This document shows positions 20,001 through 27,077 of a stretch of DNA of 64,000 nucleotides, piece after piece; position 1 is the stretch's first letter; every line of letters starts with the position of its first letter. The DNA is from Planctomycetaceae bacterium. GTDB lineage: Bacteria > Planctomycetota > Planctomycetia > Pirellulales > Pirellulaceae. The notes under the pieces are model-generated. The model saw only the letters and a program-made list of their open reading frames with translations. It made no database searches and was not told where the DNA came from. The position numbers and the translations under genes were made by a program. The stretch covers positions 278,949-342,948 of the forward strand of contig JACKHN010000008.1 in assembly GCA_020638975.1 (NCBI GenBank), read 5' to 3'.

Positions 20001-20435
20001 TTCGCGGCGATCGAAGTCGAACGCGAGACGGGTAACGTGCAAAGCCGCTACGAAGACAGTTCCGGACAGTCGGGTGGCGAGAAAGCGAAGCTGGCGTTCA
20101 CGATCTTGGTTGCCGCGATCGGCTATCAATATGATCTCGATCCGACTGGACGAACGCCCGGTCGTTTACATTTCGTCGTCGTGGACGAGATGTTTTCCAA
20201 GGTCGATGATCGTTATGCGGAGTATGCCTTGAAGTTGTTTCAGCAATTCGGCTTGCAGTTGTTGATTGTCGCTCCGCTGGATGCGAAGGCCCGCGTCACG
20301 GAACCGTATGTGGACAGCTATCTGCATGTCGTCAAGAACGAAGAAACGAAGCAATCACGAATCTACAGCATGACCGCTCGCGAATATCAACAAGTGTTGG
20401 ACACGATGGAAGATGAGGTAGCGATGAGCGGCTAG
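17046..20435 (+). CDS. jetC: Wadjet system SMC-like ATPase JetC
   Basis: 1,129 aa, MukB/SMC-type. The Walker A motif is SLLVGQNGSGKSTLVDSI near residue 50. Long coiled coils follow (about 240-440 and 610-900) with a hinge-like globular part between. The C-terminal head carries the ABC signature SGQSGGEKAKLAF and Walker B LHFVVVDEMFSKVD. ATP-driven DNA loop extrusion is the known role in Wadjet, allowing the complex to sense small circular DNA. The key ATPase motifs look intact, so the system should be active. Lies between jetB and jetD. Confidence 0.95.
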   Translation: MDTLFDLRPERPGFRLQRLELYNWGTFDSSNNEVHIVRPEGRTSLLVGQNGSGKSTLVDSILTLLVPRRIRNYNVAAGAQKTERDERSYICGACGQTGDDSTGSKTQYLRGDSRTYSALLAVFRDEALGESFTVCQVLFLTADNSSDKVFAMSDGERTIQDDLGELRQAERIITQLKQRGFQATKTFSEYHGWFARRTGIREKAMDMFNQTVAVKDIQSLNRFIRDHMLEAHDWREKVQRLLAHFNELSTAHRELVRARRQQELLEPIEKIGKRYRQRAQSLVTTEDQLTASDAFFKQATVRLYEPELERFRQRLAAATETKLRLKAELDELQIQRGRLQSEIDQAGGDRLRELPHLIKIEEAAFTTKHEKRSQLQRRLDECGCHTTIDSPETLAETIQWLNEQIEHARQAIHSLGERREQHIIARDAARRELREETEELENLMKRRSNLPGYLAVLRTRLCEDLAVAESELPFAAELLAVRGDQREWEASAEMVLRSFALSLLVSDRLYHRVSQYVEQTRLVDQQGRGSRLVYLRVGRVAGEAESGDRLQTHSLIHKLEYRAGHDLTPWVRDQVTRRFDFQCCETIEEFRDAKRLAMTVNRHVKVGDDRHEKDDRERTSDPRHFVLGWDNREKKQRLARRIEELNASIAALDGKLQSLDGELQTHRSLQQAAAAALSLEVTSFDMIDAGRHRDVITRLKREQAELESSNEAVQVLKTRLQETGREIARLEKDRDDAVGQERVTEDEIRKGTALLNEARAALAAYERGDRWQHLTEAMSQLDERFRETPLSIDNLFQRQRDYRQQAEVVIKELRDVLSKLQERLLSTMSKFLQEFTEEQTDLDAKVDSLPSFLGLLESIRREDLPKYERRFKEMLNDRVSQEVAIFDADLKEASVQIESKISQLNKALGELEYNAGTFMRLDPRRVQDREIVEFQRSLRHCLDGAFEGTPEANEARFTRIESLIDRLREESRWRDKVIDVRRWFDFAAIEVERETGNVQSRYEDSSGQSGGEKAKLAFTILVAAIGYQYDLDPTGRTPGRLHFVVVDEMFSKVDDRYAEYALKLFQQFGLQLLIVAPLDAKARVTEPYVDSYLHVVKNEETKQSRIYSMTAREYQQVLDTMEDEVAMSG

Positions 20436-20449
20436 TTTGCAATTCTGGT

Positions 20450-20470
20450 TTCCAGGCTCCCGCCTGGGAA
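20450..20470. repeat. Short hairpin between jetC and jetD
   Basis: TTCCAGGC-TCCC-GCCTGGGAA forms a compact stem-loop in the 68-bp gap. The same type of sequence (CAGGCTCCCGCCTGGGAACG) is a familiar dispersed intergenic element in planctomycetes. It may soften transcription into jetD or stabilise the jetABC message. Confidence 0.55.
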
Positions 20471-20503
20471 CGAGTTGTTTGCTCACGCTTCCCAACTAAT
20501 GCC

Positions 20504-21679
20504 ATGCCCAAGGCAAGTCCGATCATCACTCCCGATCAAGTGCGGCAGAAGGCCGAGCGGTTGTATCCGCAGTTCGTGCGCGATTGGCTTGCCGGAACGA
20601 CGCAGTTCCCACTCGTCGTCCGTGCGAGTTTGCCGACCACGGGCGATGACGTCCCCGCAATGATCGCCGCCGTCGAGCGGCTGCGTAGCGCGTCGAAAGA
20701 ACAATGCGGCTTCGGCTACACGATCCACTGGAAAACGATCCGTTCCCGCACCTTTGGTGAAAACAGCTTCCCGCAACGGATCGAGATCGACTCGCCCGAA
20801 GATCTGTTACGGCTGATCGATCACGAGGCTGCATTCTCCCGCTTGCAACGGGTTGTCGAGAAGGTCCGCTCGACGCTGGGGAAAGTCGAAGAAATGGAGG
20901 CCTGGCTCACGATCAAAGCCAACTGGGAGAAGCTAGTGAGCGAAGAGTTGGATGTCGATGGGCTGCTGGCCGTGACGCAATACTTCCTGGCCCATCCGCA
21001 ACCTGATTGTTTTGCCCGTGAGTTGCCTGTGCCAGTCGACACAAAATTCATCGAACGCAACGAAACGATTCTTCGCGGATGGCTCGATATGCTGCTGCCG
21101 CCAGCGGCAATCGATGTCAACGAAAAGAAGTTCTCCCGTCGTTTCGGCCTTCGCGACGGTGAGTTGCATTACCTCGTGCGGCTGCTCGATCCCTGTCTGA
21201 CAACCGAGCTGGGCCTGCCATTCGACGAGTTATCGCTGCCGCTTCGGCACCTCAGTTCGCTCCGGGCATCCGACATCACGGTCATCATCGTCGAGAACAA
21301 AGTCAACCTGCTGACGCTGCCACAGCGTCCAAGAACGATGGCCTTGGGCGGTGTTGGCGACGGCGTCGTGCAACTCGCGAAACTGCCCTGGCTGGCAACT
21401 TCACGGCTTCTCTATTGGGGCGACATCGACGTGGATGGCTATCGGATTCTGTCGGGGTTTCGCCACCGCTTCCCACACGTGGAAAGCATCTTTATGAGCA
21501 GCGATGTTCTGGAGCGGTTTCGCGAGTTCGCCGTTCCGTATCGATCGCCGCTATCGCAGGCTCCCGTCAATCTAACCGTCGCCGAGCAACAGGCCTTCGA
21601 TCGTTGCCTCAGCGACAGCCTGCGGCTGGAACAAGAGCGGCTACCGGGCCAGTTCGTGAATGTTGGTTTGTCGCGATAG
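20504..21679 (+). CDS. jetD: Wadjet system nuclease subunit JetD (DUF3322/DUF2220)
   Basis: 391 aa. The N-terminal part matches DUF3322 (ITPDQVRQKAERLYPQFVRDWL, then GFGYTIHWKTIRSRTFGENSFP). The C-terminal DUF2220 part is a TOPRIM nuclease fold with the acidic residues of VIIVENKVNLLTLP and the DxD motif LLYWGDIDVDGYRILS. JetD dimers cut the plasmid once JetABC has extruded it. ATG at 20504 is 68 bp after jetC, with a small hairpin between them. All four Wadjet genes are therefore present and full length. Confidence 0.95.
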   Translation: MPKASPIITPDQVRQKAERLYPQFVRDWLAGTTQFPLVVRASLPTTGDDVPAMIAAVERLRSASKEQCGFGYTIHWKTIRSRTFGENSFPQRIEIDSPEDLLRLIDHEAAFSRLQRVVEKVRSTLGKVEEMEAWLTIKANWEKLVSEELDVDGLLAVTQYFLAHPQPDCFARELPVPVDTKFIERNETILRGWLDMLLPPAAIDVNEKKFSRRFGLRDGELHYLVRLLDPCLTTELGLPFDELSLPLRHLSSLRASDITVIIVENKVNLLTLPQRPRTMALGGVGDGVVQLAKLPWLATSRLLYWGDIDVDGYRILSGFRHRFPHVESIFMSSDVLERFREFAVPYRSPLSQAPVNLTVAEQQAFDRCLSDSLRLEQERLPGQFVNVGLSR

Positions 21680-22238
21680 GATGGGGCTGATCGGTGTCGT
21701 TGGGTGGGTCCTTCCTGCATGTGGGATGTTTGAGAAGCTATCGATTGTTGTAGTGACTCGGTCGTTCCTTGGCATCGTAACGCAGAAATCCTCTGAGCAA
21801 AAAGCCTGCCTTTCCACCTCCTCCCATATTTTCGGTTTTTGATACTAAGGATCGGGCGACGAGTAATTTCCGACCGTGAGCCGACGGAGCTGGCCGCGGC
21901 CTCTGCTCGGAATGTAACGTATCAGGCCGCGGCCAGCGCCGTCGGCTCACGAAAATCCACAAATACCGAAGTAACTGTTCCCGCATGCCTAACAATCTCG
22001 ATAGTCTGCCGGTACAATGAAGGCAGCTCGGTCAGGTTTCTGCCCCACCTCGCCGAGATAGGCCCTGCCAGGATTCTGCCCCTCCTCGCTGGGCCGATTT
22101 TATTTCTTGGCGCGAGAATCAACCGTTATCGACTTATCACTGCGACACGTTCTCGGGTTTGACATTTCTCGTTGTCGCAATCACGCTGAAACATGTTGGT
22201 TAATCTGAGCATCGAACTTCAGCGAAGGGGGCTACGAA
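21680..22238. other. Intergenic region after the Wadjet operon, with a long hairpin
   Basis: No convincing gene. It holds an inverted repeat with 28-bp arms (21875-21902 and 21924-21951, one mismatch; core CCGACGGAGCTGGCCGCGGC). Further right (about 22037-22100) is a loose direct repeat of TCTGCCCC(A/T)CCTCGC(C/T)G type. The hairpin could close the jetABCD transcript but lacks a T run. Confidence 0.6.
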
Positions 22239-22370
22239 GTGTTGATACCTCAATGGGACGAACTCGATTCTGGCATCCGTGATTGGTGTCGAGGCTTGAT
22301 CTTTGGATGCATTCTCGGCACAGTTGCGACATCGGCATTCTGGACCGCAGCGCTGTTGCTGGCACGATGA
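22239..22370 (+). CDS. Possible 43-aa membrane peptide
   Basis: GTG at 22239, preceded by AGCGAAGGGG at a suitable distance. It encodes a 43-residue peptide with one hydrophobic helix near the C-terminus (GLIFGCILGTVATSAFWTAALLLA). Its TGA is one base from the end of the opposing small gene at 22372, a tidy convergent arrangement. No homologue recognised. Confidence 0.35.
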   Translation: MLIPQWDELDSGIRDWCRGLIFGCILGTVATSAFWTAALLLAR

Positions 22371-22371
22371 G

Positions 22372-22566
22372 CTACTTCAGCCGCTCGACAAAACGGTCGT
22401 CAACCCAGATCAGCCACTTACTGGCGTGAAACAAACACTCGCCGTATCGCGCCCGATTGTAGTTCTGAAACACCAATCGCTTGCGAGTCGAGTGCCAACG
22501 CCATCGATCGGACACATCGGCGCGGCAGACTTTGCAACGCGTGCCTTTTCCGATCACGTAGGGCAT
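22372..22566 (-). CDS. Small hypothetical protein with a CxxC motif
   Basis: 64 aa from the ATG at 22566 (MPYVIGKGTRCKVCRADVSDRW). A CxxC pair and a third cysteine (ARYGECLFHASKW) are visible, and the C-terminal part is Trp-rich (WLIWVDDRFVERLK). A longer start at 22617 is possible. I do not recognise the family. Confidence 0.35.
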   Translation of the reverse strand: MPYVIGKGTRCKVCRADVSDRWRWHSTRKRLVFQNYNRARYGECLFHASKWLIWVDDRFVERLK

Positions 22567-22755
22567 GAGAACAACTCCGAGTGAGTCGCGGCTCCCTGCC
22601 ATGGGTGGAATTCCCAATGCCGTGATCTTAGACTGTCCGCTGGCTTCGTTCGAGGCTGAAACACGAAACTGGGATCACCGGTTTCCAGTCCAAGCTTTCA
22701 CTCTGGTTGGCGAATAGACAGGTCGCCCCCTCGTTTTGCTAACAAAAGGTACGTC

Positions 22756-22992
22756 ATGACGGAACAATCTATTGCAATCTTCCCGATTCTCTTCATGCTC
22801 ATCTTCAGCTGTTTAGGATTGGTGGGTTGTGTCTTCTGGATTTGGATGCTCGTCGATTGCCTCACCAAGGAGCCATCTGAGGGCAACGACAAGATCATCT
22901 GGGTGCTGGTGATTGTGTTGCTAAACTGGCTGGGCGCGCTGATTTACTTTTGCGTTCGTCGACCGCAGCGGATTACTAAGTTTGGAAAATAG
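22756..22992 (+). CDS. Small inner-membrane protein with PLDc_N-type domain
   Basis: 78 aa. Two membrane helices (about 8-34 and 46-65) enclose the pattern WIWMLVDCLTKEPSEGNDKIIWVLVIVLLNWLGALIYF, which fits the phospholipase-D-nuclease N-terminal membrane domain (PLDc_N) found alone in many bacteria. The C-terminus ends with basic residues (RRPQRITKFGK), likely cytoplasmic. Function unknown. Confidence 0.8.
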   Translation: MTEQSIAIFPILFMLIFSCLGLVGCVFWIWMLVDCLTKEPSEGNDKIIWVLVIVLLNWLGALIYFCVRRPQRITKFGK

Positions 22993-23013
22993 GTTTCGGG
23001 TAACACCGATCTC

Positions 23014-23247
23014 ATGCGCATCCCACACACCAGCCTGTCGCCAGCCACGCTTCGGGCGGTTGTTCAGGAGTTCGTCACTCGCGATGGCACCGATCATTCC
23101 CTCGTCGAACGTCGCATCGAGAGCGTGCTGAGGCAACTTGAGACTGGTCGCGTCGAGTTGCACTTCGATGACGAAACCAAGACGTGCAACATCGTGCTCG
23201 TCGATGCGGGCATTGAATCAAACACTCGCGAAACACCCCGTGATTAG
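23014..23247 (+). CDS. yheU: YheU family protein (UPF0270)
   Basis: 77 aa. The sequence IPHTSLSPATLRAVVQEFVTRDGTDHSLVERRIESVLRQLETG matches the YheU/UPF0270 family of short, uncharacterised cytoplasmic proteins, with the family's hallmark EFVxRxGTD. Usual length is 70-80 aa. It follows the PLDc_N gene by 21 bp, so the two may be cotranscribed. Confidence 0.8.
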   Translation: MRIPHTSLSPATLRAVVQEFVTRDGTDHSLVERRIESVLRQLETGRVELHFDDETKTCNIVLVDAGIESNTRETPRD

Positions 23248-23357
23248 CCCTTCGTGCATACTGTGGATGTGATCCACGAACCAGCACATGCCAAATGCAA
23301 TCATCAGTCGTAGCAACGACTCTTCGCGTGCACCGTGCATCTTCGTGAACTCTCCGC

Positions 23358-23393
23358 TTGACTCGCCAATACTTAGTGTTTATAATACACTAA
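23358..23393 (+). promoter_or_regulatory. Promoter of the NAD cluster with candidate NrtR operator
   Basis: TTGACT (23358-23363), a 17-bp spacer and TATAAT (23381-23386) form a near-perfect sigma-70 promoter. A perfect palindrome TTAGTGT-TTATAAT-ACACTAA (23373-23393) covers the -10, so a dimer bound there would block transcription. The same palindrome recurs twice before the NrtR-like gene. Confidence 0.75.
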
Positions 23394-23420
23394 CAAGACG
23401 GCCGTGAAGGAGTGAAGATC

Positions 23421-24893
23421 GTGGCGAAGTTAATTGACATCTACCGAACGCCTTTAGCACTGCTAACAGACCTGTATCAACTGACAATGGCGTACGGCTA
23501 TTGGAAAATGGGACGCGCGGAACGCGAGGCTATTTTCCACTTGTTCTTTCGGAAGAACCCGTTTGGAGGAGGCTATACAGTCGCCGCCGGGTTGCAGTAC
23601 GTCCTTGATTACCTGGATGCGTTTCGTTTCTCGGCGGAAGACATCGAGTATCTAGCGGAACTAGAAGGCAACGACGGACAACCGCTGTTCGAGCCTGGGT
23701 TCCTCGACTATTTGGCACAACTCAAGTTGCGCTGCGACGTCGACGCAGTCCCTGAAGGAACTGTCGTCTTTCCGCATCAGCCACTTGTTCGGGTCAAAGG
23801 CCCAATCTTGCACTGTCAGATTCTGGAAACGGCACTGCTGAACTTTATCAACTTTCAATCGCTGATCGCAACCAAGGCGGCGCGGATTTCGACGGCGACC
23901 GGCGGCGAACCAGTATTAGAGTTCGGTCTGCGCCGCGCACAAGGAATTGATGGGGCTCTGGCGGCAAGTCGTGCGGCGTATATCGGCGGTTGCGATGCCA
24001 CGTCCAATGTTTTGGCCGGAAAGCTCTTCGGGATTCCGGTCAAAGGGACGCATGCTCACAGTTGGGTGATGTCCTTTGACGATGAACTGTCGGCCTTCGA
24101 GAACTACGCCGCGGCGATGCCGAACAACTGTGTTTTTCTGGTGGATACCTACGACACGATCGATGGCATTCGGAATGCGGTTCACGTCGGTCGACGCCTT
24201 CGAGAGCAAGGGCATGAGATGGTGGGCGTGCGTCTCGATTCGGGAGACTTGGCATACCTGAGCATTGAGGCGCGACGACTGTTGGACGAGGCGGGGTTTC
24301 CAAGCGCGGTGATCGTAGCCAGCAATGATCTCGACGAAGGAATCATCGCCGGGTTGAAACAGCAAGGTGCCAAGGTCGCCGTCTGGGGAGTCGGCACCAA
24401 GCTCGTTACGGCCTATGACCAACCGGCACTCGGCGGCGTGTACAAACTGGGTGCGATGAAGAACGAGATGGGTGATTGGGAGCCAAAAGTAAAACTTTCA
24501 GAACAAGCGATCAAGACCTCGACGCCGGGCATGCTGCAAGTGCGCCGATTTCACAATGGGCAGAACGCAGTTGGCGACATGATTTACGACGAACTTGCTG
24601 GCGAGCCAGAGACTGCGGTCATTGTCGACCCTCTTGATACGACGCGGCGTCTGCTGTTGGGAGATGACTTGTCGAGTGCCAACTTACTGATGCCTGTGGT
24701 TCGTGATGGCACAGTCGTCCAGGTGCCGGAAGACTTGGCCACAATTCGGGCGAGAGCCAAGTATCAGCTCAGCTTGTTCCACACAGGGATTCGGCGTCAC
24801 TTGAACCCGCACGAGTATCCTGTGGGCTTGGAACAATCGCTCCACAATCGAAAGACGCAATTGATTCTCAAAGCCAGGGGCGTTGCGATCTAA
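23421..24893 (+). CDS. pncB: Nicotinate phosphoribosyltransferase
   Basis: 490 aa from the GTG at 23421, chosen because GAAGGAG lies nine bases before it; a GTG at 23412 would sit on that ribosome site. The enzyme makes nicotinate mononucleotide from nicotinate and PRPP in NAD salvage. Family motifs are clear: LLTDLYQLTMAYGYWK at the start, the EFGLRRAQGIDGALAASRAAYIGG block, GTHAHSWVMSF with the phosphorylated histidine, VRLDSGDLAYLS, and GVGTKLVTAYDQPALGGVYKL. Length is typical of the long PncB type. First gene of the NAD/ADP-ribose cluster, with an operator-overlapped promoter. Confidence 0.95.
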   Translation: MAKLIDIYRTPLALLTDLYQLTMAYGYWKMGRAEREAIFHLFFRKNPFGGGYTVAAGLQYVLDYLDAFRFSAEDIEYLAELEGNDGQPLFEPGFLDYLAQLKLRCDVDAVPEGTVVFPHQPLVRVKGPILHCQILETALLNFINFQSLIATKAARISTATGGEPVLEFGLRRAQGIDGALAASRAAYIGGCDATSNVLAGKLFGIPVKGTHAHSWVMSFDDELSAFENYAAAMPNNCVFLVDTYDTIDGIRNAVHVGRRLREQGHEMVGVRLDSGDLAYLSIEARRLLDEAGFPSAVIVASNDLDEGIIAGLKQQGAKVAVWGVGTKLVTAYDQPALGGVYKLGAMKNEMGDWEPKVKLSEQAIKTSTPGMLQVRRFHNGQNAVGDMIYDELAGEPETAVIVDPLDTTRRLLLGDDLSSANLLMPVVRDGTVVQVPEDLATIRARAKYQLSLFHTGIRRHLNPHEYPVGLEQSLHNRKTQLILKARGVAI

Positions 24894-24949
24894 TTGTTGC
24901 ATCTCGCAGTTTGCGATGTCCGATCCCGGAAGCCTCTTTATTTCGCCGG

Positions 24950-24998
24950 TTGACATAGTGTACACACAACACTATTATTGGTGTGCACAGCACACTAA
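24950..24998 (+). promoter_or_regulatory. Promoter of nrtR with two tandem candidate NrtR operators
   Basis: TTGACA (24950-24955), a 17-bp spacer and TATTAT (24973-24978). Operator 1 is the perfect TAGTGT-N7-ACACTA at 24956-24974, filling the spacer. Operator 2 is TTGGTGT-N7-ACACTAA at 24978-24998, one mismatch from the pncB operator. The centres are 23 bp apart, about two helical turns. This fits autoregulation of the Nudix-type regulator just downstream. Confidence 0.75.
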
Positions 24999-25008
24999 GG
25001 GAGCCGAT

Positions 25009-25698
25009 ATGAGTTATAGCTATGAATACCCGCGGGCGGCCCTGACGGTAGACTGCGTCGTGTTCGGGCTCGATGACGATGACCTGAAGGTTCTATTAAT
25101 TCAACGCGATTTGCCACCGTTCGAGGGGCGTTGGGCTCTGCCGGGTGGCTTCGTTCGACTTGACGAGTCGCTCGAAGAATCCGCGCGTCGTGAGCTTCGG
25201 GAAGAAACAGGCATTGAAAATGTGTACTTAGAACAACTGTATACGATCGGGGAGATTGATCGCGACCCTCGCGAACGTGTTGTGACGGTCACGTATTACG
25301 CCCTCGTGAAACTCACGGACCATCAAGTCCAAGCAGCCACCGATGCACGCAATGCGGCGTGGTTCGCGGTGGACGATGTGCCGGCGCTCGCGTTTGACCA
25401 CGCCAAGATTCTGGAAATGGCTCACGAACGACTGCGAGGCAAGGTGCGTTATCAGCCGATTGGCTTTGAGTTGTTGCCAGCGAAGTTTACGTTGCGGCAG
25501 ATCCAACATCTGTACGAAGTCGTGCTGGACCGTCCGCTAGATAAGCGAAACTTTCGCAAGAAGATTCTCAGCATGGACATTCTAGTCGAGCTTGATGAAG
25601 TCGAGACGGATGTCGCACACCGAGCCGCACGGCTCTATAAGTTCGACCGCCGTAAGTACCAGCGGCTCACGAAACAAGGGTTTAACTTCGAGATTTGA
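25009..25698 (+). CDS. nrtR: NrtR-like Nudix-type transcriptional regulator of NAD metabolism
   Basis: 229 aa from the ATG at 25009, after TAAGGGAG. The N-terminal Nudix domain is complete: GFVRLDESLEESARRELREE fits G-x5-E-x7-REL-x-EE, so the catalytic residues are kept, whereas many NrtR proteins have lost them. The C-terminal third is the winged-helix DNA-binding part (FTLRQIQHLYEVVLDRPLDKRNFRKKIL). NrtR proteins sense ADP-ribose or related NAD products and repress NAD genes. The place between pncB and pncA, and the shared palindromes before pncB and itself, support this role. A Nudix enzyme without regulatory activity is the alternative. Confidence 0.9.
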   Translation: MSYSYEYPRAALTVDCVVFGLDDDDLKVLLIQRDLPPFEGRWALPGGFVRLDESLEESARRELREETGIENVYLEQLYTIGEIDRDPRERVVTVTYYALVKLTDHQVQAATDARNAAWFAVDDVPALAFDHAKILEMAHERLRGKVRYQPIGFELLPAKFTLRQIQHLYEVVLDRPLDKRNFRKKILSMDILVELDEVETDVAHRAARLYKFDRRKYQRLTKQGFNFEI

Positions 25699-25706
25699 GT
25701 AGGACG

Positions 25707-26321
25707 ATGAAGGCACTCATTCTAGTCGATTTGCAGAATGACTTCATGCCAGGTGGCGCGTTGGCCGTCGCTGACGGCGACCAGGTCGTGCCTATAGCCA
25801 ATCAATTGATGCCGCATTTCGATCTGGTTGTGGCAACGCAGGACTGGCACCCAGCAGATCATCTCAGCTTCGCCAGCCAGCACGCTGGATGCAGCGTCGG
25901 CGAAGTCATTGACTTGGGTGGACTGGAGCAAGTGCTCTGGCCAGACCACTGTGTTCAAGGAACGGCAGGAGCCGCGTTCCATGCGAATCTAAACACAGAT
26001 TACATTCGACGCGTCTTTCCGAAAGGTACGGATCGAAAGATCGACAGTTACAGCGGCTTCTTTGACAACGGCCATCGTCAAGCGACCGGATTGGCGGAGT
26101 TTCTCCGTGAGCACGGCGTGACAGAGGTCGCCGTGATGGGACTGGCAACGGACTACTGCGTGAAATTCACGGCACTCGATGCCGCCGCACTTGGCCTGAG
26201 AACTTCGTTGATTGAAGACGGGTGCCGCGGAGTCGAATTGAAGCCGGGTGACGTGAGTCGTGCGGTTCAAGGAATGAGGGACGCAGGCGTGAGCCTCGTC
26301 ACGGCAGAGCAGATACTTTAG
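25707..26321 (+). CDS. pncA: Nicotinamidase
   Basis: 204 aa from the ATG at 25707, eight bases after the nrtR stop, with AGTAGGA as ribosome site. It converts nicotinamide to nicotinate, the substrate of the PncB encoded upstream. Isochorismatase-fold motifs are plain: LILVDLQNDFMPGGALAV (catalytic Asp, cis-peptide region), ATQDWHPADHLSF (metal-binding Asp and His), WPDHCVQGTAGAAFH, and ATDYCVKFTALDA with the nucleophilic cysteine. Length agrees with the family. With PncB it forms the deamidating NAD salvage route. Confidence 0.95.
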   Translation: MKALILVDLQNDFMPGGALAVADGDQVVPIANQLMPHFDLVVATQDWHPADHLSFASQHAGCSVGEVIDLGGLEQVLWPDHCVQGTAGAAFHANLNTDYIRRVFPKGTDRKIDSYSGFFDNGHRQATGLAEFLREHGVTEVAVMGLATDYCVKFTALDAAALGLRTSLIEDGCRGVELKPGDVSRAVQGMRDAGVSLVTAEQIL

Positions 26322-26385
26322 TAGGGAAAACAAAAATTCATAAGGCAAGGCTGTTTGGGCCGCAGAAGATACAAGTGTAAGTGAA

Positions 26386-27021
26386 ATGAACGAAAAAGAA
26401 CGACGAAACAAAAGTAAATTTCTCAGCCTCGTTCTGCGGCATAAGCCGCGGACAGTAGGCATCGAACTCGACGAAGCTGGTTGGGTCAAAGTTGACGTGC
26501 TCCTCTCCGCATTGGCTCGGCATGGACACCCGATGTCGCGTGCGACGTTGGAGGAAGTCGTCAGCACCAACGACAAGCAAAGGTTCTCATTCAGCGAGGA
26601 CGGTAAACGTATCCGAGCGAACCAAGGTCATTCGGTGGAAGTCGAGTTGGGATATCAGCGGGCGACGCCACCCGAGATCCTCTACCACGGCACACCACAG
26701 CAGTTCGTTGAGCCAATCGCACGGGAAGGGCTCAAGAAGATGGACCGTCACCACGTCCATTTGCATGTGGATGTGGCGACATCAACTGCCGTGGGTCGTC
26801 GACGCGGGAAGCCGGTGTTGCTCCAAGTGAGAGCATTAGAGATGCACCAGGCAGGCCATGAATTCTTTGTTACACCGAACGATGTCTGGCTCACGGATCA
26901 CGTGCCAGTCGAGTATCTGGAGTTACCTCGCCACCATGCGATAGATGCGAGTCAACCTAACACGGAGCTTGGTCGCTCCGCCTCAGAATCCAGATCGCTT
27001 GATGCGGATCGGCGGAGATAA
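26386..27021 (+). CDS. kptA: RNA 2'-phosphotransferase Tpt1/KptA family
   Basis: 211 aa. KptA removes an internal 2'-phosphate from RNA by transferring it to NAD, giving ADP-ribose 1'',2''-cyclic phosphate and nicotinamide. Motifs match the Tpt1 fold: SKFLSLVLRHKPRTVGIELDEAGWV at the N-terminus, IRANQGHS, ILYHGTP, and the RHH segment MDRHHVHLHVD. The last 30 residues (after ELPRHH) are a polar tail absent from most homologues. Placement right after nicotinamidase makes sense because both nicotinamide and an ADP-ribose derivative are products. RNA ligase RtcB lies 8 kb away, but it leaves no 2'-phosphate, so the source of the KptA substrate is unclear. Confidence 0.95.
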   Translation: MNEKERRNKSKFLSLVLRHKPRTVGIELDEAGWVKVDVLLSALARHGHPMSRATLEEVVSTNDKQRFSFSEDGKRIRANQGHSVEVELGYQRATPPEILYHGTPQQFVEPIAREGLKKMDRHHVHLHVDVATSTAVGRRRGKPVLLQVRALEMHQAGHEFFVTPNDVWLTDHVPVEYLELPRHHAIDASQPNTELGRSASESRSLDADRRR

Positions 27022-27077
27022 CGGAGCACAGCTCCATTTGCACGAAGATAATTGACTCAAGAAGAGGAAAATAGAAG

